NCBI RefSeq assembly: GCF_000611645.1
Contig: NW_014012341.1
Span: forward strand, 1-12,141
Origin: Monoraphidium neglectum
Lineage: Eukaryota; Chlorophyta; Chlorophyceae; Sphaeropleales; Selenastraceae
Length of the DNA: 12,141 nt
Direction of reading: 5' to 3'
Part shown: piece after piece, positions 8,606-12,141 of the stretch
Numbering within the stretch: position 1 is the first letter of the stretch
Layout: each line of letters opens with the position of its first letter
The notes under the pieces: generated by a model
Databases searched by the model: none
Seen by the model: only the letters and a program-made list of their open reading frames with translations
Told to the model about the DNA's origin: nothing
Program-made: the position numbers and the translations under genes

Positions 8606-11600
8606 CGCCACCCACCTCAGCTGCCTCCTGCTGCCCCTCCACAGCGAAGCTCACGCGCGCTGCTTTCAAAGGTGGCTGGCCAGCTTCCGACGCCCTCGCT
8701 GCATCAGCAGCCTCTCTGCGCCTCAGGCCAGCCGTCCCGCAAGCTGCCGCTTCCGCTGAAGCTCCCTTGATCACGGCCGCGCCATCCTGCCGCACGATGA
8801 GCGGCTGAGGACCACCCGTGGCTCCTGCCTCTGGCTGTGACGCTGCGGCCACGGCCGGGGGCTCCGGGGGCCCCTCTCTCAGTATGCACGTGCCGTCCGC
8901 GCTCGCCATGCGCTGCACATGCAACGTGCGTTCGGCAGCATCCGACCGCTCGCTGCTGTCTGAGGCTCCGGCCTCCTGAACCTCCATATCTTCGTCGCTG
9001 CTGGCGAGGGATCGGCCAAGATCCGGCAGCGGCATGCTCCTCACGGCCAGCGCCCGCTGCTGCCGGCGGGCAGCCGCGCGCGCGCGCCGCGCGCCCGCGC
9101 GAGGACCAGCCGGCGCGGAGGCACGCCCTGGCCGCGCAGGGATGCCGCGCGGCGGCTCGCCTGGGGCGCCTTCGACGCGCACGCGGGCTCGCACCCAGCG
9201 GCGGCGGCGGACGAATGACGAAATGTTGGCCCGTGCCTGGCCTGGCTGTGGCGGCCACGTAAACATGCTGACCAGAGAGGCGTAATTGGTTGCACACAGG
9301 TGGTCATGCCAAATGAGTAGAGCAGACAGTTCTTCAGCATAGGATTTGTGGTTAGGCTGGGAGATGCTGACGTGCAGATAAAATTGGTGCCCATCCCAAA
9401 GGTGCACAATGCTACCAGCTTAGCCCAGTGCGGTACCAGGCGCCGCATGCATGAACGACCTGATGCAGCAGTGGCACCACAGCTGTATGATGCCACAGCC
9501 CACAGTCGGTCACGTCCAACCCAGCCAGCTGCATGAGAGCAGCAAAATGACCCGCCTATACATCCGGAGGCTGGCTAACCACACCACCGGCGAACTACCG
9601 TCCCCGCCCGCCGCGGGCGGGCGGCATCGCATGCAACTGCCAGCCCAGCATCATCAGCCGATGAACATCAACTGCTAATCGCCAACCGCCGCAACCGCCA
9701 ACCGCCCCCACCTGAAGTCTGTTGTGTAGCTCCAGCCCTCAGCATCCACCCGGTCCTCCTCAGCACCGGTCATGTCCACGTGCCACTCGTCCTCCGCCCA
9801 CTCCCAGCCGGCAGGCAGCCGCGGCACGACGTCCTCAAATCGCATGCCGTCCCGCCCCCCCGCCCGTCCCCAGCGGTCCCCCCAGTGGCCAACGCGGTCG
9901 CTGGGCAGGAAGTGGCCCGGCCAGGAGTGGCCCCACCCGCGAAAAGGCTGCACCCGCTCGTGCTCAAACACCTGGGGGGAGGCGGGCGGGGAGGCCGGGC
10001 GCATGGGGCACGCGCTACTAGCAGTCCAGTAGAGGCGGGCCGCCTATCCTGCTTGTGCAGGTGCCCGCACATTCACGGCGGTGGCTGCGGCTGCAAACAA
10101 ATTCATGGTGTGTGGAGGGTGGCTCCACCAGCCAGTACCAACCGGCCAGACCTCTCTTCAGGCATGCTGGCTGATGCGAGCAGAGGTGAGAAAGACGCCT
10201 CAGAAAAGTTAATCAATCAGACCCAACGCCACGCGGAACCACTCACCTCGGAGAGCGCCACATCAGCGCCGTCCTCCCCGCCGCCAGCCGCGCCGCCGGG
10301 CTGCGGCGCCCACGGCCCCAGCAGCGCCCCGCGGCCGGTGATGAGCAGGCCGTCCCAAAGAGCTGCCAAATCCTCCCCTATCGGTGTGCCGCGCAGCAGC
10401 TCGAGCCCCGCCACCACCGCACCCAGCGGCCCCGCCCCGCCCTGCTGCGGCGGCGCCGACGGCAGCAGCCCCGCCCCGCCTGCGGTCGGCCGCGGCGCGG
10501 AGGCGGCGGGCGAGGGGGCGGGCTGCGGGTGGTGTGGTGCGCCAGCGGGTGCGCCCCCGGGAGGCCCGGTCTGAGCGGCGGAGAAGGACGTGGACTGCCG
10601 CTGGGCCTCCTCCTGTGCCTCTCTCGCCTCCCGCTCCAGCCGCCGCAGCCCCGCGCCGCTGCCGGGCGGCAGCCGCACGACCCGCAGCGCGCGCGAATCG
10701 ATCGCTGAAGCGACCGCCGCGGCCGCGGCCGCCGCCTCTTCATACGCGGCGCGCGCCGCGTCGGCCCTGGCCGCGGCCGCGACCACGGCGCGCGCACGCC
10801 CGGTCGCGCGGCGGGTCGCGGCCAGTGACGCCTCCCTGGGGCGGCAGCAGTATGGGCAGCGCGTGGCGGGAGTGCTCAGACTCAACGGTGTCCACTGCCC
10901 TCTTGCAATGGGAGAATCCTCCCTCCTTCATACCTGGATTGGCCTTGCGTCTTCCCCAGGCCGCACCAATCGTGGCAAATACAACGCACCCTGCTCTATG
11001 CAACACTGTGCCTTCCCAAGCACGAGTATGCGCCAGCCCCTGCCCTTGCTGCCACTCTCCAGCCGCCGCCCACGCACAGCCCAGCCCAACACGGCCACCC
11101 GTCACACCTGAGGCATATATCTGCCACCTCAGCGCTCGCCGCCAGCAGCCGAGCGGACAGCGCCACCAGCGCCAGCGCGGCGACCACCTGCCCAGCGTTC
11201 TCTGGCAACAGCACCAGCCCCCTCTCCACTGGCCAGCACGCTGCATGGCGCAGGAAACCTCCGCTGCCGCCGCCGGTGCCGCCGCCGCCGCCGAGGCACC
11301 ACTCCTGTGCCGGCCGCAGCGCGGCCGCGAGGGCGGCTGTTGTGGCGACGGTGAGGACGGCCGCCAGGGCCTTGGCCGCCGCCCCCGGGTCGTGGAGGCG
11401 CAGCAGGCGCGCCACCAGGCTGCGATAGGCCAGCATACCGGCAAGGCCCAGGCGACCGGGGGCGGGGGGCGGCGCTGCGGCTGCCGGCGAGGGCCTGCAC
11501 AGGAGGAGGGGGAGAGGGAGAAACGTGTGCTCTGTCGGGGTGTGGGCTTGCACTGTGTGCTTGCGCCGCCTGTTCAAGGTGAGGGTGGTGAGGGTGCGTA

Positions 11601-11867
11601 GGCACGCCAGACTAGGGCATGCGGAATCTCTTTTACTAGAGGTAAGAAGTGAGCCAGCAGCACATGTCGCTGCTGCTCGCGACGCGCACAAAGCCGACCA
11701 GTGCAGCCGGCGCACCCGGCAGCAGAGGGCGTCGCCGCCTCCGCCCCTGGCGCGCCCTCGACAGCGGGCGGCGAGGGGTCATCAGGCAGGTCTCCCAGCT
11801 CGTAATTTTCGGCCAGCAGGCCGCGTAGCACTTTGAAGCACTCCCTCACGCCGCCTGCAGGGCGTGC

Positions 11868-11917
<50 letters not shown>

Positions 11918-12035
11918 TTCGGGGCGGCGCGCCGGGTCGGGAGGCAGGGAGGGGCCGTGCGGCGCGGCAGTTTCAATGGTGTCACTGCCGCGGGGGCAGC
12001 ACCTGCCCACCTGGCAGGTGGCTCCTGCATGTCAT
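8238..12035 (-). CDS. Pex23/Pex30-type membrane protein: reticulon-like hairpin, DysF domain, polyQ tail
   Basis: Six exons, 12035-12011 (tentative), 11854-11716, 11494-11108, 10835-10247, 9971-9712 and 9267-8238, join in frame and give about 809 residues. Exon 3 holds ARLLRLHDP (83-91) followed by hydrophobic segments at about 97-114 and 156-174, resembling the reticulon-like part of fungal Pex24/Pex30 proteins. Exon 4 encodes an Ala/Glu/Arg helical region and a Pro/Gly linker. Exon 5 and the start of exon 6 encode a DysF domain (about 381-497): VFEHERVQPFRGWG opens it, W/D/E-rich segments with GWSYTTDFS follow, and FVRRRRWVRARVR closes it. The remaining 310 residues are disordered, with 19 Gln at 689-707 and an Ala run near the C terminus. 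Fungal relatives shape ER subdomains where peroxisomes and lipid droplets form; that role here is inference. The first exon is weak: it fits in phase, but its frame is open further upstream, so the gene may extend past the window. Confidence 0.8.
8547..8603 (-). repeat. (CAG)19 coding microsatellite, polyQ tract
   Basis: Nineteen uninterrupted CTG units on the plus strand read as CAG on the coding strand and encode 19 Gln in the tail of the DysF-domain protein. The tract is followed by Glu-Glu-Asp. Pure triplet runs of this length are prone to length change between strains. Confidence 0.95.
11871..11915. repeat. (TG)22 dinucleotide microsatellite in an intron
   Basis: A pure TG run of 45 bases (CA on the minus strand) sits in the first proposed intron of the DysF gene, ending about 16 bases before its CTGCAG acceptor. 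It takes the place where a polypyrimidine tract would normally lie. Confidence 0.95.
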
Positions 12036-12130
12036 GTGGCGCCGGCCCGCCGGCCTGCGCCCGCCCACACGACCCCTTCCCGCCCTCTGCCAGCCTCCCG
12101 GCTCTGCCAACGCCAGCCGCCTCGCCAGCG

Positions 12131-12141
12131 CCCCCCCCCCC
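12131..12141. repeat. Terminal poly-C run, likely contig edge
   Basis: The window ends in eleven consecutive C. A homopolymer at the very end suggests assembly stopped here, so the DysF gene's upstream neighbourhood, and perhaps its true start, are missing. Confidence 0.8.

Noticed and set aside
9682..9710. CAACCGC-like short repeats
   Set aside because: They are a few imperfect units inside an intron of the DysF gene, best read as simple-sequence drift and not a CRISPR or mobile-element signature.

Overview
The window looks like nuclear DNA from a green alga (Chlorophyta). Exons are very GC-rich and the spacers less so. The genes are split by short introns (120-444 bp) with GTGAGT, GTGCGC or GTAGGT type donors and mostly CAG acceptors. 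The proteins carry long Ala, Gly and Gln runs, and two TGTAA motifs, the chlorophyte poly(A) signal, sit where 3' ends are expected. A sphaeroplealean or Chlamydomonas-like alga is my guess; no marker gene fixes the species. The odd length, the GC-rich left edge and the poly-C right edge suggest a whole small contig.

Layout, left to right. (1) Bases 1-604, plus strand: the 3' end of an unrecognised low-complexity gene, with a 3' UTR to about 1085. (2) 1086-2300: a convergent intergenic stretch with no gene I can prove, but one tempting minus-strand exon. (3) 3662-2301, minus strand: a two-exon GET2/CAML/G1IP-type receptor gene of the tail-anchored protein insertion (GET) pathway. (4) 3663-4736: spacer. 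(5) 7224-4737, minus strand: a six-exon glycerophosphocholine acyltransferase gene (GPC1/GPCAT family). (6) 7225-7915: spacer holding ACGT-core promoter-like motifs and the poly(A) site of the next gene. (7) About 12035-8238, minus strand: a six-exon gene for a Pex23/Pex30-type membrane protein, with a reticulon-like hairpin, a DysF (dysferlin) domain and a long polyQ tail. Its start is uncertain.

Reading frame is kept across every proposed splice junction in the three minus-strand genes, which gives 395, 454 and about 809 residues. All three products are expected in the endoplasmic reticulum membrane: tail-anchored protein insertion, phosphatidylcholine remodelling, and ER subdomains for peroxisomes and lipid droplets. 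They share a strand and a theme, but nothing in the sequence shows co-regulation, and the grouping may be chance. No rRNA, tRNA, CRISPR array or intact transposon was seen.
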